Shown: one piece after another, positions 1 to 7,832 of the stretch
Numbering within the stretch: position 1 is the first letter of the stretch
Layout: every line of letters begins with the position of its first letter
DNA from: Deltaproteobacteria bacterium
Lineage (GTDB): Bacteria; Desulfobacterota; Desulfobacteria; Desulfobacterales; ETH-SRB1
DNA length: 20,690 bases
Direction of reading: 5' to 3'
Assembly (NCBI GenBank): GCA_030627475.1
Contig: DAOURZ010000002.1
Coordinates: 1 to 20,690, forward strand
Position numbers and translations under genes: made by a program
Notes under the pieces: generated by a model
What the model was told of the DNA's origin: nothing
Database searches by the model: none
Seen by the model: only the letters and a program-made list of their open reading frames with translations

Positions 1-94
1 AGCTCGCTATTTCTTCAACTTTTGTGATCTGAGATCAAACAAATTCGACCCAAATCTGTGCGCCTACTTGAGGAAGTTAATTCGTCCACGTTCC
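1..94 (+). repeat. MITE-like repeat copy A (partial, cut by window edge)
   Basis: This is the right-hand part of a dispersed non-coding element. Its 94 bases align without gaps to the last 94 bases of the full copy at 15983-16162, at roughly 90 percent identity by eye. They include the TGATCT-N-AGATCA palindrome near 24-36, the block TCTGTGCGCCTACTTG, and the terminal repeat ending GTCCACGTTCC. The left end lies outside the window. The element stops 34 bases before the ATG of the next gene. No reading frame is conserved among the copies, so it is taken as non-autonomous. Confidence 0.75.
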
Positions 95-128
95 TAAATC
101 GCTCAACTTGGGTTAAAGGAGAAGCATT

Positions 129-917
129 ATGTCCTTTAAAGAAAATCTTTTTAAAAAGATTAAAATTGACAGTATATCAAAAGTTGTTCTTAATTCTATC
201 GGCCCTTCTGACAGTGGTAAAAAGGTTGATAAAGAAACAATGCGCAAGCTTCTTGAAATGAGTCCTTATAAATTAAGCCGGGAGAGGGATCTTGATCTCT
301 ATATAAAGGAGGCTGATAATGGTATTGAGAAAATTCTGGTTTTGGATAACGATCTTGCAATTTATAAAACTACTGCTGAAGATGTAGGTATGCGCAAAAG
401 TCCCACTGTAAAGGAAATGCTCAGCATTCGCAATGTTATCAAAATATTAAATGATAAAGATGTTGTTATCAGTAAAAAGGAGGAATCGCTTAAAACAATT
501 CAAAATGAATTAATAGAAATGATAGACCTTTCTTTTAATAAATCTGATATTGAGGAAATTGAAAAAGATGGTTTGGATGCTTTGGCAAAATGGGATGCAG
601 ATGGTGTGATGGAATGTCTTTCTCTGTTTGCTGAATTACTTGGTTACAGATCTCCACCTAAGCCCATGAAAATTATTAATCACATTGTCATGGGCTCTTT
701 AACAAAAAAAGAAAGCGGAGAAATTATGTTCGGTCCGGTAGTTATTTACAGCACAACCAATAACTACCTTAAACTTATTGATAAACAGATTGGAAGCCTT
801 GATAAAACGAATATAGAACTTATGCACCATATTGCAGTTGGAAAGGAGGCAGCTCCATTTGAAGGGCCTTTAGTTTTTCAATACCTGAAGGAAGAGGTTT
901 TTAAACGAAAATTTTGA
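129..917 (+). CDS. Conserved-looking protein of unknown function, 262 aa
   Basis: I do not recognise a family. The ATG is preceded by a clear ribosome binding site, AAAGGAG at 115-121 with 7-base spacing, so the start is well supported. The product is a soluble, charged, mostly helical-looking protein with no signal peptide or membrane segment. A lysine/glutamate-rich middle (about residues 95-150) could form helices or a short coiled coil. The C-terminal third is more hydrophobic, with segments such as GPVVIYSTTNNYLKLID (about 203-219), and may be a small globular domain. No catalytic motif is apparent. The gene stands alone: a MITE copy lies upstream, and a bidirectional terminator and a convergent tRNA gene lie downstream. 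Codon use and base composition resemble the neighbours, so it is probably a real lineage gene rather than recent cargo. Confidence 0.8.
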   Translation: MSFKENLFKKIKIDSISKVVLNSIGPSDSGKKVDKETMRKLLEMSPYKLSRERDLDLYIKEADNGIEKILVLDNDLAIYKTTAEDVGMRKSPTVKEMLSIRNVIKILNDKDVVISKKEESLKTIQNELIEMIDLSFNKSDIEEIEKDGLDALAKWDADGVMECLSLFAELLGYRSPPKPMKIINHIVMGSLTKKESGEIMFGPVVIYSTTNNYLKLIDKQIGSLDKTNIELMHHIAVGKEAAPFEGPLVFQYLKEEVFKRKF

Positions 918-932
918 GTCCAAGAGCAATGA

Positions 933-964
933 AAAACAGACAGCGTTGCTGCCATTATTTTTTC
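933..964. terminator. Bidirectional intrinsic terminator
   Basis: An inverted repeat at 939-953 (GACAGC-GTT-GCTGCC, 6 bp with one G-U, 3-base loop) is followed by a T-rich run (954-963) on the + strand. On the - strand it is followed by TGTTTTT. It can therefore end both the unknown gene at 129-917 and the convergent tRNA-Pro transcript. The stem is short, so efficiency is uncertain. Confidence 0.6.
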
Positions 965-977
965 GTGATCTATCTTG

Positions 978-1054
<77 letters not shown>

Positions 1055-1064
1055 ATTATTTTAA

Positions 1065-1093
1065 TATTTAACATTTTAAACATGCTATGTCAA
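1065..1093 (-). promoter_or_regulatory. Promoter of tRNA-Pro
   Basis: Read on the minus strand there is TTGACA (1088-1093), a 17-base spacer, and TAAATA (1065-1070). This is a near-consensus sigma-70 promoter that would start transcription a few bases before the mature tRNA 5' end at 1054. The -35 box directly abuts the end of MITE copy B (1094), so everything upstream of -35 is now element sequence. Confidence 0.7.
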
Positions 1094-1227
1094 GGAACAT
1101 GGACGAATTAACTTCCCTATGTAGGCGCATAGATTTGGATCAGGTTTGTTAAATCGGGCAAATATGACCTGAAGTCCTGATAAAATCTTATGATGTATAG
1201 TTGGGGAAGTTATTTCGTCCATGTTCC
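1094..1227 (-). repeat. MITE-like repeat copy B, both ends present
   Basis: This is a 134-base element in the opposite orientation to copies A and C. Both termini are present: GGAACATGGACGAATTAACT at the left, and the mirror image GAAGTTATTTCGTCCATG near the right. The subterminal blocks TATACATCA (inside one end) and TCTATGCGCCTAC (inside the other) match copy C. The interior is about 45 bases shorter than copy C and diverged. I see no target-site duplication in the flanks. The right end lies only 40 bases before the likely ATG of the LD-carboxypeptidase gene. Confidence 0.75.
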
Positions 1228-1266
1228 CAGGGAATGGTGCGCTATTTTAGTATGACTTCAAAAAAT

Positions 1267-2163
1267 ATGCTAAGACCTGCCCGACTTAAACCTGGCGATA
1301 AAGTCGGAATCGCTGCTCCAGCAAGCCATTTTGATATGGAGAATTATAATTCCGGTGTCCATGTTTTGGAATCAATGGGGTTTTATGTATCTGTTTCAGA
1401 TGATATATTTGACAGAAATAGATATCTTGCGGGGTCTGATGTTCACAGGGCAAATTTGCTGAATAAACTTTTTGCGGACAGTTCAATAAAGGCTATTGTT
1501 TGTGCAAGAGGAGGATATGGCTCAATAAGAATTCTTCCATTATTGGATTATAACATCATACGGAATAATCCAAAGATTTTTATTGGATTCAGCGATGTAT
1601 CTGCAATTTTATCTGCGATATATACAAAGTGCGGCCTTGTGGCATTTCATGGTCCAATGGTAACGACCCTGTCTGAGACTTCTCAAAAGACGAAAGAATC
1701 AATGGAGGCTATTTTTTTTTCAGACACCAAGCTTGAAATAAAAATAGAAAAAAGTATAGTACTTAAACATGGTTCTGCTTCAGGCATTGTTTCAGGAGGG
1801 AACCTTGCGACTTTATGCCATATGACAGGGACTTCTTTTGAGCCCGGTTTTAAAGATCATATTCTTTTTCTTGAAGACAGGGGGGAGGCTGTTTATAAAA
1901 TTGACAGGATGCTGACTCAGATGAAAATGGCCGGATGTTTTGACGGTATTGTCGGTCTTGTTTTGGGTTCGTTTGAAGATTGCGGCGAACTTAAAGAAGT
2001 GTTTAGTGTTATTGATAATATTTTCAAGGACGAGGATATTCCCGTTATTGCCAGCCTTGAAGCAGGCCATGGAAAAAACAATATTACTATTCCGTTTGGA
2101 ATTACAGCAACTCTTGATTCTGATAAGCATTTGCTTTCATTTCATGAGGTTGCTACAGTATAA
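1267..2163 (+). CDS. ldcA: Muramoyltetrapeptide LD-carboxypeptidase (peptidase family S66)
   Basis: This is a cytosolic serine peptidase that removes the terminal D-Ala from muropeptide tetrapeptides during peptidoglycan recycling. It is 298 aa, normal for the family. Visible S66 hallmarks are the N-terminal LKPGDKVGIAAPAS, the CARGGYGS loop (about residues 79-86), and the nucleophile in GFSDVS (Ser109). The other triad residues are the Glu of LEDRGE (Glu203) and the His of EAGHGKNN (His268). MccF-type immunity proteins share the fold, but the wall-gene context favours LdcA. Start choice is uncertain. The frame stays open into the MITE, with a TTG at 1201 inside the element and ATGs at 1234, 1252 and 1267. 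I chose 1267 because the family usually begins just before the RPxRLKPGD segment; none of the starts has a good Shine-Dalgarno sequence. A palindromic repeat begins at the stop codon. Confidence 0.88.
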   Translation: MLRPARLKPGDKVGIAAPASHFDMENYNSGVHVLESMGFYVSVSDDIFDRNRYLAGSDVHRANLLNKLFADSSIKAIVCARGGYGSIRILPLLDYNIIRNNPKIFIGFSDVSAILSAIYTKCGLVAFHGPMVTTLSETSQKTKESMEAIFFSDTKLEIKIEKSIVLKHGSASGIVSGGNLATLCHMTGTSFEPGFKDHILFLEDRGEAVYKIDRMLTQMKMAGCFDGIVGLVLGSFEDCGELKEVFSVIDNIFKDEDIPVIASLEAGHGKNNITIPFGITATLDSDKHLLSFHEVATV

Positions 2164-2197
2164 ACGGTTTACGGTGAACTGTGAACCGACAACCGTT
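2163..2197. repeat. Short palindromic repeat, family 2, copy 1
   Basis: This 35-base imperfect palindrome runs from AACGGTT to AACCGTT, with inner GGT/ACC pairing. It begins in the stop codon of the LD-carboxypeptidase gene. Its last 17 bases, GTGAACCGACAACCGTT, recur exactly at 18946-18962 before tyrS. It can form a hairpin in RNA, but no T-run follows, so it is not a typical terminator. Confidence 0.65.
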
Positions 2198-2216
2198 ATT
2201 GGAAGTTCTACCGCGT

Positions 2217-3284
2217 ATGTTTAGAATTAATGATTTGATGAGAAAGGGCGTCAAAGGCAAAGTATTTCCTGGAGGTGTCCTGTTGGTTTCAAAAAATGAT
2301 TCGATTGTTTTTTTTGAGGCTTTTGGATATGCAAATATATTTTCAAAGCGCATAATGACAAAAAATACTATTTTTGATTTGGCCTCCCTTACAAAGCCTC
2401 TTGCAACTACACTGGCTGTGATAAAGTTGATTCAGCAAGGAAAGCTGGAGCTGGAGCAAAATCTTGGAACAGTATTACCTGAATTTATTTTTACGGAGAA
2501 AGAACAAATATCTATTAAAAATCTTCTTTGTCATAATTCGGGCTTGCCTGATTATAAATCATATTATATTGAGTTGCTAAAAATTTCGTATTATTTTCGT
2601 AAAAAGGCTTTAAGGAATTTTCTCATAAAGGAGCCCCTATTATATAAAACAGGTAAAAATGTATTATATAGCGACCTTGGATTTATGATTCTTAACTGGG
2701 TTGTTGAAAAGGTATCGGGAAGATCCTTGGACTATTTTGTAACTCAAAATATTTACAGGCCACTTGGGCTTGAATATCTTTTTTTTGCGCACTTTAATTC
2801 CGGGCGTAAGAGAGGTCCTTTTGCCGCCACAGAACTTTGTCCCTGGCGCAAAATACTTCTAAATGGTTTGGTACACGATGATAATGCCTATGCAGTGGGA
2901 GGGATAGAGGGGCATGCCGGCCTTTTCGGAACAGCTATGGATGTGAAGAAACTGTTGTCTGTACTTTTATCCGTTTTCCATGAATGTTCGTCAGAATTTA
3001 TTTTTAAAAAGGATTTAATACACAAATTTTTTGAACAGCAACAAGGTTCAGACAGGGCGCTTGGTTTTGATACACCTTCTTTGGTTGATTCTAGCTGTGG
3101 CAGCCATTTTTCTAAAAGGAGTGTAGGACATCTTGGTTTTACCGGTACATCATTCTGGATGGATCTTGACAGGTCAATTATCGTGATACTTTTAACAAAC
3201 CGCGTGCATCCATCGCGCAATAATAATAAGATGAAGAAATTCAGGCCGATATTACACGATACTGTGATGGAAATTATGTTGTAA
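2217..3284 (+). CDS. AmpC-fold serine hydrolase (beta-lactamase/transpeptidase-like family)
   Basis: This is a penicillin-recognising serine hydrolase of the class C beta-lactamase superfamily, 355 aa from the chosen ATG. The active-site motifs are present: SLTK (Ser57/Lys60), YSD (Tyr151) and HLG (His305-Gly307). So are the family blocks VHDDNA, GHAGLFG and TNRVHPSR, which I associate with YfeW/PBP4B-like and NagZ-linked hydrolases rather than true beta-lactamases. I see no signal peptide, so a cytosolic role next to the LD-carboxypeptidase, in muropeptide or related amide/ester hydrolysis, is a reasonable inference; the substrate is unknown. A GTG at 2181 also opens this frame, but it lies inside the palindromic repeat. 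I prefer ATG 2217, with GGAAG at 2201-2205 upstream. A promoter for mreB follows the gene. Confidence 0.85.
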   Translation: MFRINDLMRKGVKGKVFPGGVLLVSKNDSIVFFEAFGYANIFSKRIMTKNTIFDLASLTKPLATTLAVIKLIQQGKLELEQNLGTVLPEFIFTEKEQISIKNLLCHNSGLPDYKSYYIELLKISYYFRKKALRNFLIKEPLLYKTGKNVLYSDLGFMILNWVVEKVSGRSLDYFVTQNIYRPLGLEYLFFAHFNSGRKRGPFAATELCPWRKILLNGLVHDDNAYAVGGIEGHAGLFGTAMDVKKLLSVLLSVFHECSSEFIFKKDLIHKFFEQQQGSDRALGFDTPSLVDSSCGSHFSKRSVGHLGFTGTSFWMDLDRSIIVILLTNRVHPSRNNNKMKKFRPILHDTVMEIML

Positions 3285-3287
3285 CGA

Positions 3288-3317
3288 TTGACTTTTTACG
3301 AATGCATTAATTATAAT
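3288..3317 (+). promoter_or_regulatory. Probable promoter of the mre operon
   Basis: TTGACT (3288-3293), an 18-base spacer, and a consensus TATAAT (3312-3317) lie about 75 bases upstream of the mreB ATG. They fall in the only sizeable gap between the serine hydrolase gene and mreB. This suggests the rod-shape genes can be transcribed separately from the two hydrolase genes. Confidence 0.55.
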
Positions 3318-3386
3318 AAAATATTTTTTGGTTTGGTAATGATTAACCGAATAACATATGCGCTATTTGTGAGATAGCGAAAATGA

Positions 3387-4436
<1,050 letters not shown>

Positions 4437-4440
4437 TATT

Positions 4441-5274
4441 ATGTTTTCGAAAAAAATGGTGATAATACTTGGTGCGGTTGCTTTGATCGTTGTTAACATT
4501 ATAATCCTTTCAGCTAACAGCGGTCGATATTCTTCCTATGGATCCGGAAGGACTGTTTTTTTTTTAATTGCTCCTTTTCAGAAAACCGTTACCCAATCCA
4601 TTCAATTTTTTAAAAAGATATGGGGCCATTATTTTTTTCTGATTTCGGTTGCAAAAGAGAACGATAATCTTAAAAAAGCGATAAGCCATGCCATAGATGA
4701 AAACAACAAGTATCGTGAGATAGAAATTTCCAATTTTAGGCTCCGCAACTTGTTGAATTTCCGAAAAACCATGAATAGTAAGGTCATTGTCGCCGAAGTT
4801 ATCGGTCAGGCTCCCTCTTTCTGGTTTAAAACAATAATTATAGATAAGGGCAAATCCGATGGAGTTAAAAAGGGTTTGCCTGTGGTGGTGCCTGAAGGCA
4901 TCGCAGGGCAGGTTATAGATGTCAGTTGCAATTATTCCAAGGTCTTGCTGATTATTGACCGGAATAGCGCTGTAGATGCTTTAGTTCAAAGAACCAGAGA
5001 CAGAGGGCTTATCAAAGGCCAATCGGATGGAAGATGTCTTTCTAAATATGTATTAAGAAAACATGATATTAAAGTTGGAGACACAGTTGTTTCTTCAGGT
5101 TTAGATGGTGTTTTTCCTAAAGGCTTACGTGTTGGTTATATTTCGGAAATTGTCAAGCCTGATTCAGGTATATTTCAAGAAGTAACGGTTACTCCTTATA
5201 TAGATTTTGAAAAACTTGAAGAGGTTTTGGTAGTATTAGATCCTCCCAAACATGATTTTTTGAGTAAGCAATGA
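4441..5274 (+). CDS. mreC: Rod shape-determining protein MreC
   Basis: MreC is a bitopic inner-membrane protein whose periplasmic part links MreB filaments to PBP2 and other wall enzymes. The 277 aa sequence shows the usual architecture. There is a short cytosolic N terminus and a membrane segment at about residues 6-24. A periplasmic helix/coiled coil covers about 60-105, and a beta-rich domain carries VIGQAPSFWFKTIIIDKGKSDGV, PVVVPEGIAGQVIDV and VGDTVVSSGLDGVFPKGLRVG. The gene starts 4 bases after the mreB stop without an obvious Shine-Dalgarno sequence, so translational coupling is likely. Its stop overlaps the mreD ATG by 4 bases. Confidence 0.96.
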   Translation: MFSKKMVIILGAVALIVVNIIILSANSGRYSSYGSGRTVFFLIAPFQKTVTQSIQFFKKIWGHYFFLISVAKENDNLKKAISHAIDENNKYREIEISNFRLRNLLNFRKTMNSKVIVAEVIGQAPSFWFKTIIIDKGKSDGVKKGLPVVVPEGIAGQVIDVSCNYSKVLLIIDRNSAVDALVQRTRDRGLIKGQSDGRCLSKYVLRKHDIKVGDTVVSSGLDGVFPKGLRVGYISEIVKPDSGIFQEVTVTPYIDFEKLEEVLVVLDPPKHDFLSKQ

Positions 5275-5786
5275 CGTATTGTTTTTATATATGCGCCAGC
5301 CTTTGCCTTATAATTTTTCAGACAACAATTATACCTCACATCCCTTTATTTAATAACTTTTATGACCTTTTAATCCCCTTTATTATTTATCTCGGTCTTT
5401 TTCGTCCCGCTCGTGAAGGTATCCTTTTTATACTTGTGTCTGGATTTTTAATGGATAATCTTTCAGGAGGGCCTTTTGGCCTATATTTAACAACATATTT
5501 ATGGCTGTTTATAGTTGTTAAATTAATTATTAAATATTTACATGCACGCAATAATATTTTGTTGCTGTTTATTGTTGCTGCCGGCGTATTGATGGAGAAT
5601 CTTATATTTATTGTTAGTATTTTCTTGTCAATACCGGATTCGCAGTTTCTCGCAATTACGATAAGAACTGTTATTTTTCAAATTCTGTGGGGAGTATGTA
5701 CAGGCTTTTTTTTGCTGACATTTTTTAATCATATTCATAATAAATTGCAAAAATGGTTTAATAAACTCATTGATGAAAAAAGCTAA
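5271..5786 (+). CDS. mreD: Rod shape-determining protein MreD
   Basis: MreD is a small polytopic inner-membrane component of the elongasome and partner of MreC. It is 171 aa and almost entirely hydrophobic, with about five predicted membrane helices. It contains the family-typical RPAREGILFILVSGFLMDNLSGGPFG region around residues 46-71. The start codon overlaps the mreC stop (ATGA), indicating coupled translation. Sequence conservation in MreD is low, so the call rests on hydropathy, length and position between mreC and mrdA. Confidence 0.93.
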   Translation: MTYCFYICASLCLIIFQTTIIPHIPLFNNFYDLLIPFIIYLGLFRPAREGILFILVSGFLMDNLSGGPFGLYLTTYLWLFIVVKLIIKYLHARNNILLLFIVAAGVLMENLIFIVSIFLSIPDSQFLAITIRTVIFQILWGVCTGFFLLTFFNHIHNKLQKWFNKLIDEKS

Positions 5787-5803
5787 GGAACCGGGACGAA
5801 ATT

Positions 5804-7639
5804 TTGAGCAAATATTTGCAGAGTGCGGATAGTGACTGGTATAAAAAACGTTTGACCGGAGTTGTTTTTTTAGTCCTGGCGTTTTTTCTAATACTTATTG
5901 CCCGCCTTGTTTATCTACAGGTGATCGAAGGGGATGAGTTTAGACGACTTTCCGAAAATAATTGTATAAGATTGCAAAATATAGACCCTTCAAGAGGATT
6001 GATTTTTGATTGCAATGGAAAGTTGCTGGTTGATAATAGACCTGCATTTGATTTGAGCATAATTTTAAAAGATGCAAAGCCTGTTGAACATACAATTGAA
6101 ATGCTTAGTCAATATATAAATGTTCCGGCAACAGAACTTATGTCAAAAATCATCCGTAAAACAGGAGCATCATCCTATGCCCCTATTTTATTAAAGCAGG
6201 ATATAGGGCGAGATACGTTGGCTGCTATCGAAGTCCACAAATATAATCTTCCGGGTATTGTAGTTAGTGTTAAACCAAGAAGGCACTACATTTATAAGCA
6301 AAGTGCAGCTCATCTTATAGGATACTTGGGTGAGATTAGTTCCGATGAACTTAAATCGGAAAAATTTTTTTGCAATAAAGCAGGCGATTATATTGGAAAA
6401 TTCGGTGTGGAAAAAAAATATGAGAGTTTATTGAGAGGTAAGCGTGGAGGCAGACAGGTCGAGGTAAATGCGGCAGGGCAGGTTGTCAGGGTTTTGAGAA
6501 CCGTTAAGGCTTTTCCCGGGCACAATATTTATCTTTCAATTGATTCCTTACTCCAGCAAAAGGCTGAAGAACTTTTAGAAGGCTTGGCAGGCACAATAAT
6601 AGCGATGGAACCGGCTACAGGACAGATACTGGCCATGGCCAGCAGCCCTGCATTTGACCAGAATGCATTTGTTAACGGCATGTCACACAAACAATGGGAT
6701 TCCCTTATTTCCAATCCATTCAGGCCAATGGAAAACAAGGCTATTAATGCCGAATATCCACCGGCTTCACTCTATAAGATAGTGACGGCAATAGCGGGTC
6801 TTGAGGAAGGAATAATTGATGAAAATACATTATTTCATTGTCCGGGTTATTACAAATGCGGAAATCGTGTTTTTAGATGCTGGGAAAAAAGAGGACACGG
6901 TAAAGTTGATGTTGTGAAGGCACTTTCTGAATCCTGTGACGTTTTTTTTTATCAGGTTGGCCAAAAATTGGGTGTTGATAAACTGGCGTGGTATGCCAGA
7001 GCTTGTGGGCTGGGATCACCAACAGGTATTAATCTTGATTATGAAGCAAAAGGTTTGATACCAACTGCTGATTGGAAAAGGAGTCGTACGGGTATTGGAT
7101 GGCAGTTGGGCGAAACCCTTTCTGTTGCTATAGGGCAGAGCTATAATCTTGTAACTCCTTTGCAGATGATGACTTTGATTTCCGGAATAGCGAATGGGGG
7201 AATAAGACATCAGCCATTGATTATTGGAAAGGTAGAGACAGCAGAAGGCGAAATCGTTAGTGAAAACAACAGAAAAGTTACAGGAAAATTGCCTGCCTCT
7301 CAACGGACGATAGACATTGTGAAGAAAGGGCTCTGGGATGCAGTTAACAAAAGAAAAGGAACTGCATGGATTGCTGCACATATTGATGATGTTGATATCA
7401 GCGGTAAAACCGGGACAGCTCAGCTTGTAGGAAGGAAAGGTGGTGATGAAAGTGCTTATAAGGATAAAATACATAAATTCGATCACTTAAAACCACATGC
7501 ATGGTTTGTAGCTTATGCTCCATCAAAGGAACCACAAATAGCTGTGACTGTTATTGTTGAACATGGCGAACATGGTTCCAGCGCTGCCGCTCCACTTTCG
7601 AGAGAACTTATAAAAACTTATTTATCAATATCAAAATAG
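5804..7639 (+). CDS. mrdA: Penicillin-binding protein 2 (peptidoglycan DD-transpeptidase of the elongasome)
   Basis: This is a class B PBP that crosslinks lateral-wall peptidoglycan with RodA. It is 611 aa. It has one membrane segment (about 17-37), a PBP dimerisation/pedestal domain (about 55-235) and a transpeptidase domain (about 260-605). The catalytic motifs are SLYK (Ser322/Lys325), SCD (Ser377-Asp379, the PBP2-type variant of SxN) and KTGTAQ (Lys535). Cys346, Cys359, His365 and Cys378 fall in the region corresponding to the zinc site reported for E. coli PBP2, suggesting an all-Cys/His metal site. The start is a TTG, with AGGA just upstream (5787-5790); no in-frame ATG exists near the N terminus. 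A repeat-rich 193-base gap follows before rodA. Confidence 0.96.
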   Translation: MSKYLQSADSDWYKKRLTGVVFLVLAFFLILIARLVYLQVIEGDEFRRLSENNCIRLQNIDPSRGLIFDCNGKLLVDNRPAFDLSIILKDAKPVEHTIEMLSQYINVPATELMSKIIRKTGASSYAPILLKQDIGRDTLAAIEVHKYNLPGIVVSVKPRRHYIYKQSAAHLIGYLGEISSDELKSEKFFCNKAGDYIGKFGVEKKYESLLRGKRGGRQVEVNAAGQVVRVLRTVKAFPGHNIYLSIDSLLQQKAEELLEGLAGTIIAMEPATGQILAMASSPAFDQNAFVNGMSHKQWDSLISNPFRPMENKAINAEYPPASLYKIVTAIAGLEEGIIDENTLFHCPGYYKCGNRVFRCWEKRGHGKVDVVKALSESCDVFFYQVGQKLGVDKLAWYARACGLGSPTGINLDYEAKGLIPTADWKRSRTGIGWQLGETLSVAIGQSYNLVTPLQMMTLISGIANGGIRHQPLIIGKVETAEGEIVSENNRKVTGKLPASQRTIDIVKKGLWDAVNKRKGTAWIAAHIDDVDISGKTGTAQLVGRKGGDESAYKDKIHKFDHLKPHAWFVAYAPSKEPQIAVTVIVEHGEHGSSAAAPLSRELIKTYLSISK

Positions 7640-7697
7640 AATAATGACATCTTGATAATGGTTCCCTATTATGTGATGCAATTCGTTTTCAAATAAC

Positions 7698-7779
7698 GTA
7701 GGGAGCAACCCCCTGTGGTTGCCTTCCTCCATATCTATGGTTGCATATTGTCAGGGCAGGCACAGGGGCCTGCCCCTAC
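7698..7779. repeat. REP-like palindromic pair
   Basis: Two related units face each other. One begins GTAGGGAGCAACCCCCTGTG (7698-7727) and the other ends GGGGCCTGCCCCTAC (7753-7779). The reverse complement of the second is a GC-rich variant of the first (GTAGGGGCAGGCCCCTGTG...), and each unit also has internal dyad symmetry. They are much more GC-rich than the flanks and lie in the only gap inside the mre-mrd-rod gene run. The structure resembles BIME/REP pairs. No coding potential is visible. Confidence 0.65.
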
Positions 7780-7787
7780 TCAAAACC

Positions 7788-7816
7788 GTGTCTGAACGTG
7801 GTTTTCATTCAGACAC
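7788..7816 (+). promoter_or_regulatory. Hairpin immediately upstream of the rodA ribosome binding site
   Basis: A perfect 9-bp inverted repeat, GTGTCTGAA (7788-7796) and TTCAGACAC (7808-7816), has an 11-base loop. It ends about 7 bases before AGAAGG, the rodA Shine-Dalgarno. No T-run follows, so it is not an intrinsic terminator. It may stabilise the processed rodA message, or it may belong to the adjoining repeat. Confidence 0.45.
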
Positions 7817-7832
7817 GAGTTAGAAGGTTAAT

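Noticed and set aside
58..261. 67-aa frame beginning in MITE copy A
   Set aside because: It overlaps the better-supported gene at 129 in another frame, and its N terminus is repeat sequence; the gene at 129 has a clear ribosome binding site.
1094..1227. MITE copy B as a terminator or structured RNA for the tRNA or LD-carboxypeptidase gene
   Set aside because: The same ends occur at two other unrelated loci with different interiors, so a mobile repeat explains it better.
2217..3284. Serine hydrolase as an antibiotic-resistance beta-lactamase
   Set aside because: It has no export signal, its family blocks resemble wall-recycling hydrolases, and its setting is cell-wall housekeeping genes.
7016..7486. 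156-aa open frame antisense to mrdA
   Set aside because: It overlaps the conserved transpeptidase domain fully and shows no independent coding evidence.
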